The notes under the pieces: generated by a model
Told to the model about the DNA's origin: nothing
Databases searched by the model: none
Seen by the model: the letters and a program-made list of their open reading frames with translations, nothing else
Part shown: positions 30,344 to 40,891 of the stretch, in pieces
Numbering within the stretch: position 1 is the stretch's first letter
How the letters are laid out: each line of letters opens with the position of its first letter
Source: Bradyrhizobium genosp. SA-3
Lineage (GTDB): Bacteria; Pseudomonadota; Alphaproteobacteria; Rhizobiales; Xanthobacteraceae
Direction of reading: 5' to 3'
DNA length: 58,901 nt
Assembly: GCF_004212635.1 (NCBI RefSeq)
Contig: NZ_PSRT01000045.1
Coordinates: 1 to 58,901 of the forward strand
Made by a program: the position numbers and the translations under genes

Positions 30344-31939
30344 ATGTCAGTAGGTCGAAGTCTGTTTGCGGCGGCGCTCGCCGGTACGGTTGCGTTGACG
30401 GTCTCGCCGGCGTTGAGCCAGACGTTGCGCTATGCCAACCAGGGCGACCTGAAGTCGCTCGACCCCTATACCCTCAACGAGAGCACCACCCACGCCCATC
30501 TCGGTCACGTCTATCAAGGCCTGACCGCGCGGGACAAGGATCTCAAGATCATTCCGGCGCTGGCGGAAAGCTGGGAAACTCCGGAGCCGACCCGCTGGCG
30601 CTTCCATTTGCGCAAGGGCGTGAAATTCCACAACGGCGATCCTTTCACCGCCGACGATGTGCTGTTCTCCGCCGATCGCGTCCGCAAGAAGGGGTCCAAT
30701 ATGCAGACCCGCCTTGCGGCCGACGTCAAGGTCCTGAAGGTCGACGACTACACCGTCGATTTCGTCCTGCCCTCGCCCAATCCCATCCTGCATTCGTCGT
30801 GGGATGTCTGGTACATCATGGACAAGAAATGGGCCGAGGAGAACAACGTCGTCGATCCGACGCCGGTGGCGGCGACCACGCCGAGCTACGCCTCGCTCCA
30901 CGAGAACGGCACCGGTCCCTTCATCATCGAAAGCCATCAGCCCGGCGTGAAGACGGTGTTCAAGGCCAACCCCAACTACTGGGGCAAGATGGAAGGTAAC
31001 CTGAAGGAGATCATCTTCACCCCGATCGCCTCCGATGCCACCCGCGTCGCCGCGCTGCTCTCGGGCGAAGTCGATGTCATCGAGCCGGTGCCGATCCAGG
31101 ACATCTCCCGCGTCGATTCCAGTCCGAATGCACAGGTGCTGAAAGGGCCGGAGCTGCGCACCATCTTCATCGGCTTCGACCAGACCCGCGACGAGCTGCT
31201 CTACTCCAACATCAAGGGCAAGAGCCCGTTCAAGGACGTCCGTGTCCGCGAGGCCTTCTACAAGGCGATTGATATCGAGCTGATCAAGACGCGCGTGATG
31301 CGTGGACTGTCGACGCCGTCAGCTCTGATGATCGCGCCGGAATTGTTCGCGCTGTCCAAGGAGTTCACGCGGCCGAAATTCGACCCTGATGGCGCCAAGA
31401 AGCTCCTGACCGAGGCCGGTTACCCCGACGGCTTCGAGGTCACCATGGATTGCCCGAACGATCGTTACGTCAACGATGCCGCGATCTGCCAGGCCGTCGT
31501 CGGCATGCTCGCCCGCATCGGCGTCAAGATCAATCTCCTGGCGCAGCCGAAGGCGCAATACTTCGCCAAGGTGCTCAAGCAAGGCGGCTACCAGACCTCG
31601 TTCTACCTCTTGGGCTGGACGCCGAGCACGATGGATTCCCACAACGTGCTCTATGACATCATGGGCTGCCGCGACGATGCGAAATCCTCGCGCGGTGAGG
31701 CCAATCTCGGCGGTTACTGCAACAAGGAGTTCGACGCCATCACCGACAAGGTGCTAGTTGAGACCGACACCGCCAAGCGCAACCAGCTGATCAAGCAAGC
31801 CTACGAGATCGCCAACAAGGACTGGGCCTACATCCCGTTGCACCAGCAAGCGCTGGCCTGGGGCGTATCGAAAAAGGTCAACCTGCCGCAGCGCGCCGAC
31901 AATCTCGTCATGTTCCACTGGGCAACCAAGAAGGAATAG
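30344..31939 (+). CDS. Peptide ABC transporter 1, periplasmic binding protein
   Basis: 531 aa from the ATG at 30344 with GAGAGGG upstream; the open frame reaches back to 29858 without support. Signal peptide at residues 1-25 (SLFAAALAGTVALTVSPALSQ), then the SBP_bac_5 fold: LKSLDPYTLNE, RFHLRKGVKFHNGDPFTADD, NGTGPFIIESHQPG, SPFKDVRVREAFYKAIDIE. Binds oligopeptides, dipeptides, glutathione or opines in the periplasm. First gene of a binding protein-permease-permease-ATPase-ATPase operon that also includes ggt. Confidence 0.94.
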   Translation: MSVGRSLFAAALAGTVALTVSPALSQTLRYANQGDLKSLDPYTLNESTTHAHLGHVYQGLTARDKDLKIIPALAESWETPEPTRWRFHLRKGVKFHNGDPFTADDVLFSADRVRKKGSNMQTRLAADVKVLKVDDYTVDFVLPSPNPILHSSWDVWYIMDKKWAEENNVVDPTPVAATTPSYASLHENGTGPFIIESHQPGVKTVFKANPNYWGKMEGNLKEIIFTPIASDATRVAALLSGEVDVIEPVPIQDISRVDSSPNAQVLKGPELRTIFIGFDQTRDELLYSNIKGKSPFKDVRVREAFYKAIDIELIKTRVMRGLSTPSALMIAPELFALSKEFTRPKFDPDGAKKLLTEAGYPDGFEVTMDCPNDRYVNDAAICQAVVGMLARIGVKINLLAQPKAQYFAKVLKQGGYQTSFYLLGWTPSTMDSHNVLYDIMGCRDDAKSSRGEANLGGYCNKEFDAITDKVLVETDTAKRNQLIKQAYEIANKDWAYIPLHQQALAWGVSKKVNLPQRADNLVMFHWATKKE

Positions 31940-31953
31940 CGTCACTTGAACAC

Positions 31954-31995
31954 AAGGTCCCGGCAGCGTCAGACTTCCGGGACCTTTCCTTTTCC
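31954..31995 (+). terminator. Stem-loop after the binding-protein gene (attenuator or processing site)
   Basis: AAGGTCCCGG (31954-31963), 13-base loop, CCGGGACCTT (31977-31986), then TCCTTTTCC. A perfect 10-bp stem with a T-rich tail inside the operon. Such hairpins after the binding-protein gene commonly lower expression of the permease genes relative to the binding protein. Confidence 0.8.
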
Positions 31996-32043
31996 GGCTG
32001 ACAAAGACGTCGGCCGTACGCACACCCAAGGAAAGTGGAAGGC

Positions 32044-33024
32044 ATGCTCGCTTTCACGCTTCGCCGCGCCGTTCAGGCCATCGGCGTCATGTTCGCCGTC
32101 GGCATCATCGCCTTCTCGATGTTCCGCTTCGCCGGCGACCCCGTCAACCAGATCGTCTCGATCGACACGTCGGCGGCCGAACGCGAGGTCGTGCGCAAGT
32201 CGCTCGGCCTGGACGATCCCGTGCCGCTGCAATTCGTGCGCTATTTCGCCGATGCCGCGCAGTTCAAGTTTGGTGTCTCCTATCAGTTCCGCCAGCCGGT
32301 CTCGACGCTGTTGAGCGAGCGCATGCCCGCGACGCTGGAACTTGCGATCTGCGCGACCGTCTTTGCAATGGTGCTCGGCATCCTGATGGGCGTCTATTCT
32401 GCGCTCAAGCGAGACACCGTGCTCGCCAAATTATTCCAGGCGGTTTCGCTGATCGGCATCTCGCTGCCGACTTTCCTGATCGGCATTCTTCTGATCTATC
32501 TGTTCGCGGTGACATTGGGCTGGCTGCCCTCGTTCGGCCGCGGCGAGGTGGTCAAGCTCGGCTGGTGGACCACGGGCCTGCTCACGCTGTCGGGCCTGAA
32601 GGCGCTGATCATGCCGTCGATCACGCTCGGCCTGTTCCAGATGACCCTGATCATGCGACTGGTTCGCGCGGAGATGCTGGAAGTGCTGCGGACCGACTAT
32701 ATCCGCTTCGCCCGCGCGAGGGGGCTGACCACCCGTGCCATTCATTTCGGCCACGCGCTGAAGAACACGCTGATACCCGTGATCACGGTCGCCGGACTTC
32801 AGTTTGGCTCGGTTATTGCATTTTCGATCATCACCGAAACCGTGTTCCAATGGCCGGGCATGGGACTTCTGTTCGTGCAGGCCGTGCAAAACGTCGATAT
32901 CCCGATCATGGCCGCCTACCTGCTGATGGTTTCGCTGATTTTCGTCACCATCAATCTGGTGGTCGACATCCTCTACACCGTGGTCGATCCGCGCTTGCGC
33001 GCGACCGTCGGTCGCGCCGCATAA
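32044..33024 (+). CDS. Peptide ABC transporter 1, permease (DppB-like)
   Basis: 326 aa from the ATG at 32044; a GTG 9 bases upstream is an alternative. Six predicted membrane helices with a DppB/OppB-type N-terminus (LAFTLRRAVQAIGVMFAVGI). The EAA loop reads LRTDYIRFARARGLTTRAI and is the contact site for the ATPases. Pairs with the next gene to form the transmembrane channel. It lies 104 bases after the binding-protein gene, beyond the stem-loop. Confidence 0.94.
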   Translation: MLAFTLRRAVQAIGVMFAVGIIAFSMFRFAGDPVNQIVSIDTSAAEREVVRKSLGLDDPVPLQFVRYFADAAQFKFGVSYQFRQPVSTLLSERMPATLELAICATVFAMVLGILMGVYSALKRDTVLAKLFQAVSLIGISLPTFLIGILLIYLFAVTLGWLPSFGRGEVVKLGWWTTGLLTLSGLKALIMPSITLGLFQMTLIMRLVRAEMLEVLRTDYIRFARARGLTTRAIHFGHALKNTLIPVITVAGLQFGSVIAFSIITETVFQWPGMGLLFVQAVQNVDIPIMAAYLLMVSLIFVTINLVVDILYTVVDPRLRATVGRAA

Positions 33025-33034
33025 GGCAGCCTGC

Positions 33035-34006
33035 ATGTCCGACGCAGTCGCTTCCAATTCCGACAAGCCGAGCGCGCAGCCGACGCATGCCGCCCACAGC
33101 TGGTTCAGCCGCGCGCTCGACAGCGACCTCTTCTATTCGTTCCGACGCTCCAAGCTGACCATGGTGGCGGCCGCCATCACGGTCTTGTTCTTCCTGCTCG
33201 CGATCTTTGCCTCCTGGCTCGCGGTGCAGAACCCCTTCGATCCGGCCCAACTGCAATTGATGAATTCGCGGATTTCACCGCTGTGGACCGCGGACGGCCA
33301 GAGCCCATTCCTGCTCGGCACCGACGAGCAGGGCCGCGACGTGTTCTCCGCCATTCTCTACGGGATGCGCATCTCGCTCGCCGTCGGCGTGGCCGGCGTG
33401 ATCTTCGCCGGCGCCCTCGGCATCGCGCTCGGCCTGATCGCCGGCTATTTCGGGGGCGCGGTTGATGGCGTAATCATGCGGATCGCCGACGTGCAGCTCA
33501 CCTTCCCCGCCATCCTGATCGCGCTGCTGGTCAATGGCATCGCGAAATCCATCCTGGGCAACCGCCTGGATGCCAACAGCATGCTGGTCGTGCTGGTGAT
33601 CTCGATCGGACTGAGCTTCTGGGTGGGGTACGCCCGAACGGTGCGCGGTTCCGTCATGGTCGAAAAGAACAAGGACTATGTCGCCGCCGCGCAGCTGATC
33701 GGCCTGCCCGCGCCAAAGATCATGCTGCGGCATGTGCTGCCGAACACGATGGGCCCGATCCTGGTCATCGCCACCATCAACCTCGCGCTGGCCATCATCA
33801 CCGAGGCGACGCTGTCCTTCCTCGGTGTCGGCCTGCCCGACACCATGCCCTCGCTCGGGACGCTGATCCGGATCGGCAACAACTACCTGTTCGCCGGCGA
33901 ATGGTGGATTGTCGCCTTCCCCGGGCTTGCGCTGGCAGCGCTGATCCTCTCGATCAATCTGCTCGGCGACTGGCTGCGCGACGCGCTGAACCCGAAGCTC
34001 AGATGA
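33035..34006 (+). CDS. Peptide ABC transporter 1, permease (DppC-like)
   Basis: 323 aa. DppC/OppC-type permease with an N-terminal cytoplasmic tail of about 40 residues, first helix MVAAAITVLFFLLAIFASWL, the conserved FLLGTDEQGRDVFSAILYG and the EAA loop DYVAAAQLIGLPAPKIMLRHVLPN. Ten bases after the DppB-like gene. The two permeases form a heterodimer in the inner membrane. Confidence 0.94.
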   Translation: MSDAVASNSDKPSAQPTHAAHSWFSRALDSDLFYSFRRSKLTMVAAAITVLFFLLAIFASWLAVQNPFDPAQLQLMNSRISPLWTADGQSPFLLGTDEQGRDVFSAILYGMRISLAVGVAGVIFAGALGIALGLIAGYFGGAVDGVIMRIADVQLTFPAILIALLVNGIAKSILGNRLDANSMLVVLVISIGLSFWVGYARTVRGSVMVEKNKDYVAAAQLIGLPAPKIMLRHVLPNTMGPILVIATINLALAIITEATLSFLGVGLPDTMPSLGTLIRIGNNYLFAGEWWIVAFPGLALAALILSINLLGDWLRDALNPKLR

Positions 34007-34019
34007 GTACGGCTCGCCC

Positions 34020-35006
34020 ATGACCGAACCTGTCCTCTCCGTGCGCAATCTTCATGTGGAGTTCGCCTCCCGCCGCGGCACGCTGCGCGCCATCGACGGC
34101 GTGTCGTTCGACATCGCCAAGGGCGAGGTGCTCGGCGTCGTCGGCGAATCCGGCGCCGGCAAATCCGTCACCGGCCTCTCGGTGATCGGCCTGATCGATC
34201 CACCCGGCCGCATCTCCGGCGGCGAGATCCATCTCGCGGGCCTGCGCATCGACAATCTGCCGCCGGAGGAGATGCGCCGCATCCGGGGCAAGCGCATCGG
34301 TATGATCTTCCAGGATCCCCTCACTTCGCTCAATCCGCTCTACCGGGTCGGCGACCAGATCGTGGAGACGATCCGGACCCACCTCAATCTCTCCGAACAA
34401 GCGGCGCGCCGCCGCGCCATCGACCTCTTGGCCGAAGTCGGCATTCCCGCGCCGGAAAAGCGCATCGACGGCTATCCCCACGAATTCTCCGGCGGCATGC
34501 GCCAGCGCGTGGTGATTGCGCTGGCGATCTGCGCCGAGCCGGAACTGATCATCGCAGACGAGCCGACCACCGCGCTCGATGTCTCCGTGCAGGCGCAGAT
34601 CATCTCGCTGATCAAACGGCTCGGGCGCGACCACGGCACCGCCGTGATGCTGGTGACCCACGACATGGGCGTGATCGCGGAGACGTCGGACCGGGTCGCG
34701 GTGATGTATGCCGGCCGCATCGCCGAGATCGGTCCGGTGCAGGACGTCGTGAAGAACCCGCTGCACCCCTACGCCAGGGGCCTGATGGGCGCGATCCCGA
34801 CGCTGGCCGGAGACGACAAGCGTCTCGTGCAGATACCCGGCTCCATGCCGCGCCTGTCGGCGATTCCGCCGGGTTGCTCGTTCAATCCGCGCTGTGCCTT
34901 TGCCTTCGACCGCTGCCGGGTGGAACGGCCGGAGCCGCTCCCACGTGGCGCTCAGTCGGTCGCCTGCCACCTCTATGACAACGTGCCGGCGGAGAGCGCG
35001 GCATGA
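34020..35006 (+). CDS. Peptide ABC transporter 1, ATPase (DppD-like)
   Basis: 328 aa. Walker A GESGAGKS at about 42-49, Q-loop MIFQDPLTSLNP, signature FSGGMRQR, Walker B LIIADEPTTALD and switch histidine in LVTHDMG. The C-terminal oligopeptide-type extension has GCSFNPRCAFAFDRC, the cysteine pattern that in some DppD proteins binds an iron-sulfur cluster. Its stop overlaps the start of the next ATPase (ATGA). Confidence 0.94.
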   Translation: MTEPVLSVRNLHVEFASRRGTLRAIDGVSFDIAKGEVLGVVGESGAGKSVTGLSVIGLIDPPGRISGGEIHLAGLRIDNLPPEEMRRIRGKRIGMIFQDPLTSLNPLYRVGDQIVETIRTHLNLSEQAARRRAIDLLAEVGIPAPEKRIDGYPHEFSGGMRQRVVIALAICAEPELIIADEPTTALDVSVQAQIISLIKRLGRDHGTAVMLVTHDMGVIAETSDRVAVMYAGRIAEIGPVQDVVKNPLHPYARGLMGAIPTLAGDDKRLVQIPGSMPRLSAIPPGCSFNPRCAFAFDRCRVERPEPLPRGAQSVACHLYDNVPAESAA

Positions 35007-35992
35007 GCGCTCCCTTCATCCAGGCCACCAATCTGCGCCGCGTCTTCGACGTCTCGAAGCCATGGCTCAACCGCGTGCTCGAAGGCGGGCATCTCGAATA
35101 CCTCAAGGCGGTCGATCACGTTAGCTTCGAGATCAGGAAGGGCGAGACGTTCGCCCTGGTCGGCGAATCCGGTTCCGGCAAGACCACGGTGGCGCGCATG
35201 GTCGTCGGCCTGTTGCCGCCGAGCTCCGGCGATGTGCTGATCGACGGCGTGTCGATGACCGATCCGCGACAGGCGTCGGCGCGGCGAAAGCTGCGCCGCC
35301 GCATCCAGATGATCTTCCAGGACCCCTATGCGAGCCTGAACCCGCGCTTCAGGGTCGACGCCATCATCTCTGAGCCGATCCGCGCCTTCGACCTGATCCA
35401 GGGCGAGCGTGACATCCAGGCCCGCGTCGGCGAACTGCTCAGCCTCGTCGGCCTGCATCCAGACGACCGGCTGAAATTTCCGCACGAATTCTCCGGCGGC
35501 CAGCGCCAGCGCATCGCGATCGCGCGCGCGCTGGCATCGGACGCCGAGTTCATCGTCTGCGACGAGCCGACCTCGGCGCTCGACGTCTCCGTGCAGGCGC
35601 AGATCCTGAACCTGATGCGCGATCTCCAGGACAAGTTCGGCCTGACCTACATGTTCATCAGCCACAACCTCGCCGTGGTCCGCCACATGGCGAGCCGCGT
35701 CGGCGTGATGTATCTCGGCCGCATCGTCGAGATCGCGGAAGGACGCGAGCTGTTCGCCCGCCCGCGCATGCCCTACACCAAGATGCTGCTAGGTGCCGTG
35801 CCTGATCTTGCCATGAGCGGTCGCCAGCGCATTCCGGTGAAGGGCGAGATCCCGAACCCGATCCATCCCCCCTCCGGCTGCGCCTTCAACCCGCGCTGTC
35901 CGCTGGCGTTCGATCTCTGCCGCAAGGAGACCCCGGAACTAATCGACGGCGTCGCCTGCCACGCGGTCAACACCGCCCCGGTCCCGGCGTGA
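35003..35992 (+). CDS. Peptide ABC transporter 1, ATPase (DppF-like)
   Basis: 329 aa. Walker A GESGSGKTT at about 54-62, QMIFQDPYASLNPRF, signature FSGGQRQR, Walker B FIVCDEPTSALD, FISHNLAVV. The long N-terminal insert LRRVFDVSKPWLNRVLEGG before the P-loop is typical for DppF/OppF. C-terminal SGCAFNPRCPLAFDLC. Last transporter subunit before ggt, 79 bases upstream of it. Confidence 0.94.
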   Translation: MSAPFIQATNLRRVFDVSKPWLNRVLEGGHLEYLKAVDHVSFEIRKGETFALVGESGSGKTTVARMVVGLLPPSSGDVLIDGVSMTDPRQASARRKLRRRIQMIFQDPYASLNPRFRVDAIISEPIRAFDLIQGERDIQARVGELLSLVGLHPDDRLKFPHEFSGGQRQRIAIARALASDAEFIVCDEPTSALDVSVQAQILNLMRDLQDKFGLTYMFISHNLAVVRHMASRVGVMYLGRIVEIAEGRELFARPRMPYTKMLLGAVPDLAMSGRQRIPVKGEIPNPIHPPSGCAFNPRCPLAFDLCRKETPELIDGVACHAVNTAPVPA

Positions 35993-36071
35993 CGCGCGCG
36001 TGCCATGCGGCCTGCGCATTGGCGGCGCGACATCGCCTGTGATCAATTGCGCGCCGCAAATGAGGTAGTCC

Positions 36072-37877
36072 ATGGCCAGCAAGATCAATCCCGATCCATT
36101 CACGACGAGGCCGGAGATCGAAGGCACCTTCGGGGTCATCGCCACCACGCACTGGATCGCAACCGCCGTCGGCATGGCCATCCTGGAGAAGGGCGGCAAC
36201 GCCTTCGACGCCGGTGTCGCCACTGCCTTCACGCTCCAGGTGGTCGAGCCGCATCTGAACGGCCCCGGCGGCGACGTGCCTGTCATCGTCCATGACGTCA
36301 AGCGCGGCCGCACCGAAGTGATCTGCGGTCAAGGCCCGGCACCGGCGCGCGCCACCATCGCGCACTATAAGAGCGAAGGCCTCGACATGGTGCCCGGCAC
36401 CGGCCTGCTCGCCGCCTGCGTTCCCGGGACCTTCGAATCCTGGATGATGCTGCTGCGCGACTACGGCACGATGCGCGTGCGGGACGTGCTGGAGCCCGCG
36501 ATCTCCTATGCGCGTGACGGCTATCCGCTGGTCGAGCGCGCCTGCGCCACGATCCAGACCGTCGAGCAGCTATTCCGCACGCACTGGCCGACCTCGGCGG
36601 CCGTGTACCTGCCGAATGGCGAGGTGCCGAAGCCCGGAACGCTGTTCACCAACAAGACGCTGGCTGCGACCTACTCCCGCATTCTCAGCGAAGCCGAGAG
36701 CGGCGGCGGCGGCCGCGACGCCGAGATCGAGCGCGCGCGAAAAGCCTGGTCGCAAGGCTTTGTCGCAGAAGCCATCGACAAATTCTGCCGCACCCAGGAG
36801 GTCATGGACGTCAGCGGCTCACCGCATCGCGGAGTGCTCTCTGCGGACGACATGGCGCGCTGGCAACCGACGATCGAGGCGCCGCTCACCTACGATTATG
36901 GCCGCTACACCGTCTGCAAGGCCGGCGTCTGGAGCCAGGGCCCGGTGACGCTCCAGCAGCTCGCTCTGTTGAAGGGCTTTGCACTCGACGGGCTCGATCC
37001 GACCGGGCCGGAGTTCATCCATCTTCAGATCGAATGCGCCAAGCTAGCATTCGCCGACCGCGAAAAGTTCTACGGCGATCCCAAATTCAACGAGATCCCG
37101 ATCACGACGTTGCTGTCGGATGCCTATAACCACGAGCGCCGCAAGCTCGTCACCGACAAGGCCTCGCTCGACTTCGTGCCCGGCTCGGTCGAAGGTTTTG
37201 GTGGCGTGGTCAAGCTTCGCCGTGCCGAGGGCCAACGCGAGGCGGTCGGCGCACTCGGTGCCGGCGAGCCGACCGTGGGCCGCTTCGGCGAGGTGCGCGG
37301 CGACACCGTGCATTTCGACATCATCGACAAAGCCGGCAACATGGTGTCCTCGACACCATCGGGCGGCTGGCTGCAATCCTCGCCCATCATTCCGGAGCTC
37401 GGCTTCTGCCTCGGCAGCCGTGCGCAGATGTTCTGGCTCGAGGAGGACCATCCCGCCGCGCTCGCGCCGGGCAAGCGGCCGCGTACCACGCTGTCGCCGA
37501 CCATGGCGCTGCGCGATGGCGAGCCCTATCTGGCCTGGGGCTCGCCCGGCGGCGATCAGCAGGACCAATGGATCACGCAGTTCTTCCTGCGCCACGTCCA
37601 TTGCAACCTCAATCTCCAGGAGGCGATCGACGCGCCGGCCTGGCACTCCGAACACTTCCCGATCTCGTTCTGGCCGCGCACCGCGCGCCCGGGCGTGCTC
37701 GTGGTCGAGAACCGCGTGCCGAAGGCCACGATCGAGAACCTTCGCGAGCGCGGGCACATCGTCGAGGTCGGTCCCGACTGGTCGGAAGGCCGCCTCACCG
37801 CGGCCTCGCGCGTCGGCGTGCGCCGGCGCGCTGCCGCAAATCCCCGCGGCATGCAGGGCTACGCCGTAGGACGCTGA
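36072..37877 (+). CDS. ggt: Gamma-glutamyltransferase family protein
   Basis: 601 aa proenzyme of the Ntn-hydrolase type. N-terminal ATTHWIATAVGMAILEKGGN and GPGGDVPVIVHD match the large-subunit start; the autocleavage/catalytic Thr is most likely Thr412 in GDTVHFDIIDKAGN, aligned with TTHYSVVD of the E. coli enzyme. Cleaves the gamma-glutamyl bond of glutathione or transfers it to an acceptor. I see no clear signal peptide, so it may be cytoplasmic, unlike E. coli Ggt. The position between two peptide importers suggests it processes imported gamma-glutamyl peptides. Confidence 0.9.
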   Translation: MASKINPDPFTTRPEIEGTFGVIATTHWIATAVGMAILEKGGNAFDAGVATAFTLQVVEPHLNGPGGDVPVIVHDVKRGRTEVICGQGPAPARATIAHYKSEGLDMVPGTGLLAACVPGTFESWMMLLRDYGTMRVRDVLEPAISYARDGYPLVERACATIQTVEQLFRTHWPTSAAVYLPNGEVPKPGTLFTNKTLAATYSRILSEAESGGGGRDAEIERARKAWSQGFVAEAIDKFCRTQEVMDVSGSPHRGVLSADDMARWQPTIEAPLTYDYGRYTVCKAGVWSQGPVTLQQLALLKGFALDGLDPTGPEFIHLQIECAKLAFADREKFYGDPKFNEIPITTLLSDAYNHERRKLVTDKASLDFVPGSVEGFGGVVKLRRAEGQREAVGALGAGEPTVGRFGEVRGDTVHFDIIDKAGNMVSSTPSGGWLQSSPIIPELGFCLGSRAQMFWLEEDHPAALAPGKRPRTTLSPTMALRDGEPYLAWGSPGGDQQDQWITQFFLRHVHCNLNLQEAIDAPAWHSEHFPISFWPRTARPGVLVVENRVPKATIENLRERGHIVEVGPDWSEGRLTAASRVGVRRRAAANPRGMQGYAVGR

Positions 37878-37887
37878 TGGGCAGAAA

Positions 37888-38594
37888 ATGACCTGGTCGA
37901 TCATCGCGCGAGATCCTGCCACCGGCCAATTCGGCATTACCGTCGCGACCCGATTCTTCGCCGTGGGCGCGCATGTCCCGTACATTGCCGCTGGACTCGG
38001 GGCAATCGCCACGCAGGCCTTGGTCGATCCCTATTACGGCATCGACGGCGTCAAGCTGCTGCGCGAAGGCCTCAATGCACACGACGTCCTTGCCGCGCTG
38101 CTCGCTGCCGACGACGGTCGCGAGAGCCGCCAGATCCACATCATGGATGCGAGCGGCGAGATCGCAGTACATACCGGGCGCGATTGTATCGACTGGTGCG
38201 GGCACATCGCGGGCAGCGGCTTCTCCATCGCCGGCAACATGCTTGCGGGCGCCGACGTGCTCGACGAGACCGCAAAAACCTACATCACCAATGATAGCCT
38301 GCCCTTCCCGCGCCGTCTGCTCGCGGCCATGCGCGCAGGCGAAGCCGCCGGCGGTGACAAGCGCGGCAAGCAGTCGGCGGCGCTGCTGATCCATGGCGAA
38401 GAGGAATGGCCGGCGTTGGACATTCGCGCCGACGATCATCCCGATCCGCTCGGGGAGCTCGAACGGCTCGAGCGGGTCAGCCACGAGCTCTGGGTGCACT
38501 TCCGCGCCTCCATGCCGACGCGGCAGAACCCGACCGGCAACACCGATCGCAGCGTCATCGACGCCAGCATCAAAGCAGCCCGCGCAAGACAGCC

Positions 38595-38598
<4 letters not shown>
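37888..38598 (+). CDS. DUF1028 family protein (Ntn-hydrolase-like)
   Basis: 236 aa. MTWSIIARDPATGQFGITVA, ALVDPYYGIDGVKLLREGL and GFSIAGNMLAGADVLDET are the recurring DUF1028 motifs. The family has an Ntn-hydrolase-like fold and often lies beside peptide transporters and gamma-glutamyltransferases, but no reaction is established. Starts 10 bases after ggt and its stop overlaps the start of the next ATPase gene (ATGA), so it belongs to the operon. Probably a second amidohydrolase for imported peptides. Confidence 0.88.
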
Positions 38599-39581
<983 letters not shown>

Positions 39582-39601
39582 TAATGGCGCAGCTCTCCCC
39601 T

Positions 39602-39733
39602 CTCGTGCCCCGGGTGCAGCGCAGCACAAGCGAAGCGCCGTGGTGCGCTGCTGAACCGAGGCCCATATGGCGGCACACTGGGTCCCGGTTCAGCGGCGCA
39701 ACACCTTGTGCTGCGCCGCGCCCGGGACACGAG
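39602..39733. repeat. Intergenic palindromic repeat family D
   Basis: Begins CTCGTGCCCCGGGTGCAGCG and ends GCGCCGCGCCCGGGACACGAG (written here as its parts CGCGCCCGGG and ACACGAG). GCAGCACAAG on the left pairs with CTTGTGCTGC on the right, and CTGAACCG with CGGTTCAG inside. A 132-base nested hairpin that fills most of the 178-base gap between two ATPase genes. Only one copy in the window. Confidence 0.8.
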
Positions 39734-39759
39734 ATCGGTGTTCGCGAGGAGCAGAGGCG

Positions 39760-40869
39760 ATGACCGCACTGCTCGAGGTCCAAGGCCTGGTCAAGCATTT
39801 CGTCGCCGAACGCTCGCTGTTCGGCCGGGCGCTGGCGCATGTCAAAGCTGTCGATGGCGTCTCCTTCTCGCTCAAAGCCGGCAAGACGCTGGCCCTGGTC
39901 GGCGAGTCCGGTTGCGGCAAATCCACCGTCAGCCGCCTGGTGCTGCGGCTGATCGAGCCGGATGCGGGCACGGTGCGCTTTGACGGCCGCGATCTTCTCT
40001 CCCTGGACGCCAATGCGCTCCGCGCCTTCCGCCGTGAAGCCCAGATCATCTTCCAGGACCCCTACGCCTCGCTCAACCCACGCACGACCGTTGGCCAGAT
40101 CCTGACCGAGCCGCTGGCGCTCCACGATCTGGTACGGCCGAAACAACGGCACGAGCGGGTCGCGGAGCTGTTGCGGCTGGTCGGGCTGGAGCCGCGGCTG
40201 GCGCAGCGCTATCCGCACGAATTCTCCGGCGGTCAGCGCCAGCGCATTGCCATCGCCCGCGCGCTCGCGGTCGAGCCGAAGCTGATCATCTGCGACGAGC
40301 CGGTCTCGGCGCTGGACGTCTCGATCCGCTCACAGATTCTCAACCTCCTGCGCGAGCTCCAGGACCGGCTCGGCCTCGCCTACATCTTCGTCTCGCATGA
40401 TCTGGCCGTGGTCAAGCACATCGCCGACCACGTGGCGGTGATGAATCTCGGCCAGATCGTCGAGACCGCGGAGGCCGACGCGCTCTTCGCAGCACCGCGC
40501 CATCCCTATAGCCGGGCGCTTTTGTCCGCGATTCCCCTGCCACAGCCGAAAGCGAAGCGAACGACGGTCCTATTGACGGGCGAGATCCCGAGCGCGCTCA
40601 ACCCGCCGGCCGGCTGCCGCTTCCACACCCGCTGCCCCTTCGTTATCGCGCGCTGTCGCACCGAGGCGCCGGAGCTCGTGGCCGACCGCGCGGGCCACGC
40701 CGCCGCCTGTCACCGCGTGAGCGAGCTGCCGCCTGCCGACGCCATCCTGCCGGCCGCCGGCGGGTTTTCGCCGGCACTTGCAAGATTGATCGCGGCCTTC
40801 AGCCGAAAGACGGAAGGCGCGGCCGTCTCCGGGGTTGGTATACAAGGCACCGCGCCCACAACGACGTAG
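39760..40869 (+). CDS. Peptide ABC transporter 2, ATPase (DppF-like)
   Basis: 369 aa from the ATG at 39760, with GAGGAG 8-9 bases upstream; the open frame to 39667 runs through the repeat. Walker A GESGCGKST at about 48-56, IIFQDPYASLNPRT, signature FSGGQRQR, Walker B LIICDEPVSALD, FVSHDLAVV, GCRFHTRCPFVIARC. It carries about 40 extra C-terminal residues (AAGGFSPALARLIAAFSRKT and a Thr-rich end) beyond the usual length, of unknown use. Confidence 0.93.
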   Translation: MTALLEVQGLVKHFVAERSLFGRALAHVKAVDGVSFSLKAGKTLALVGESGCGKSTVSRLVLRLIEPDAGTVRFDGRDLLSLDANALRAFRREAQIIFQDPYASLNPRTTVGQILTEPLALHDLVRPKQRHERVAELLRLVGLEPRLAQRYPHEFSGGQRQRIAIARALAVEPKLIICDEPVSALDVSIRSQILNLLRELQDRLGLAYIFVSHDLAVVKHIADHVAVMNLGQIVETAEADALFAAPRHPYSRALLSAIPLPQPKAKRTTVLLTGEIPSALNPPAGCRFHTRCPFVIARCRTEAPELVADRAGHAAACHRVSELPPADAILPAAGGFSPALARLIAAFSRKTEGAAVSGVGIQGTAPTTT

Positions 40870-40891
40870 CCGAAGCAATGGGGATTGTCCG

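Noticed and set aside
35993..36071. A second sigma-54 promoter in front of ggt
   Set aside because: A TGG...GC pair is present but the GG-GC spacing is 12 rather than 10 bases.
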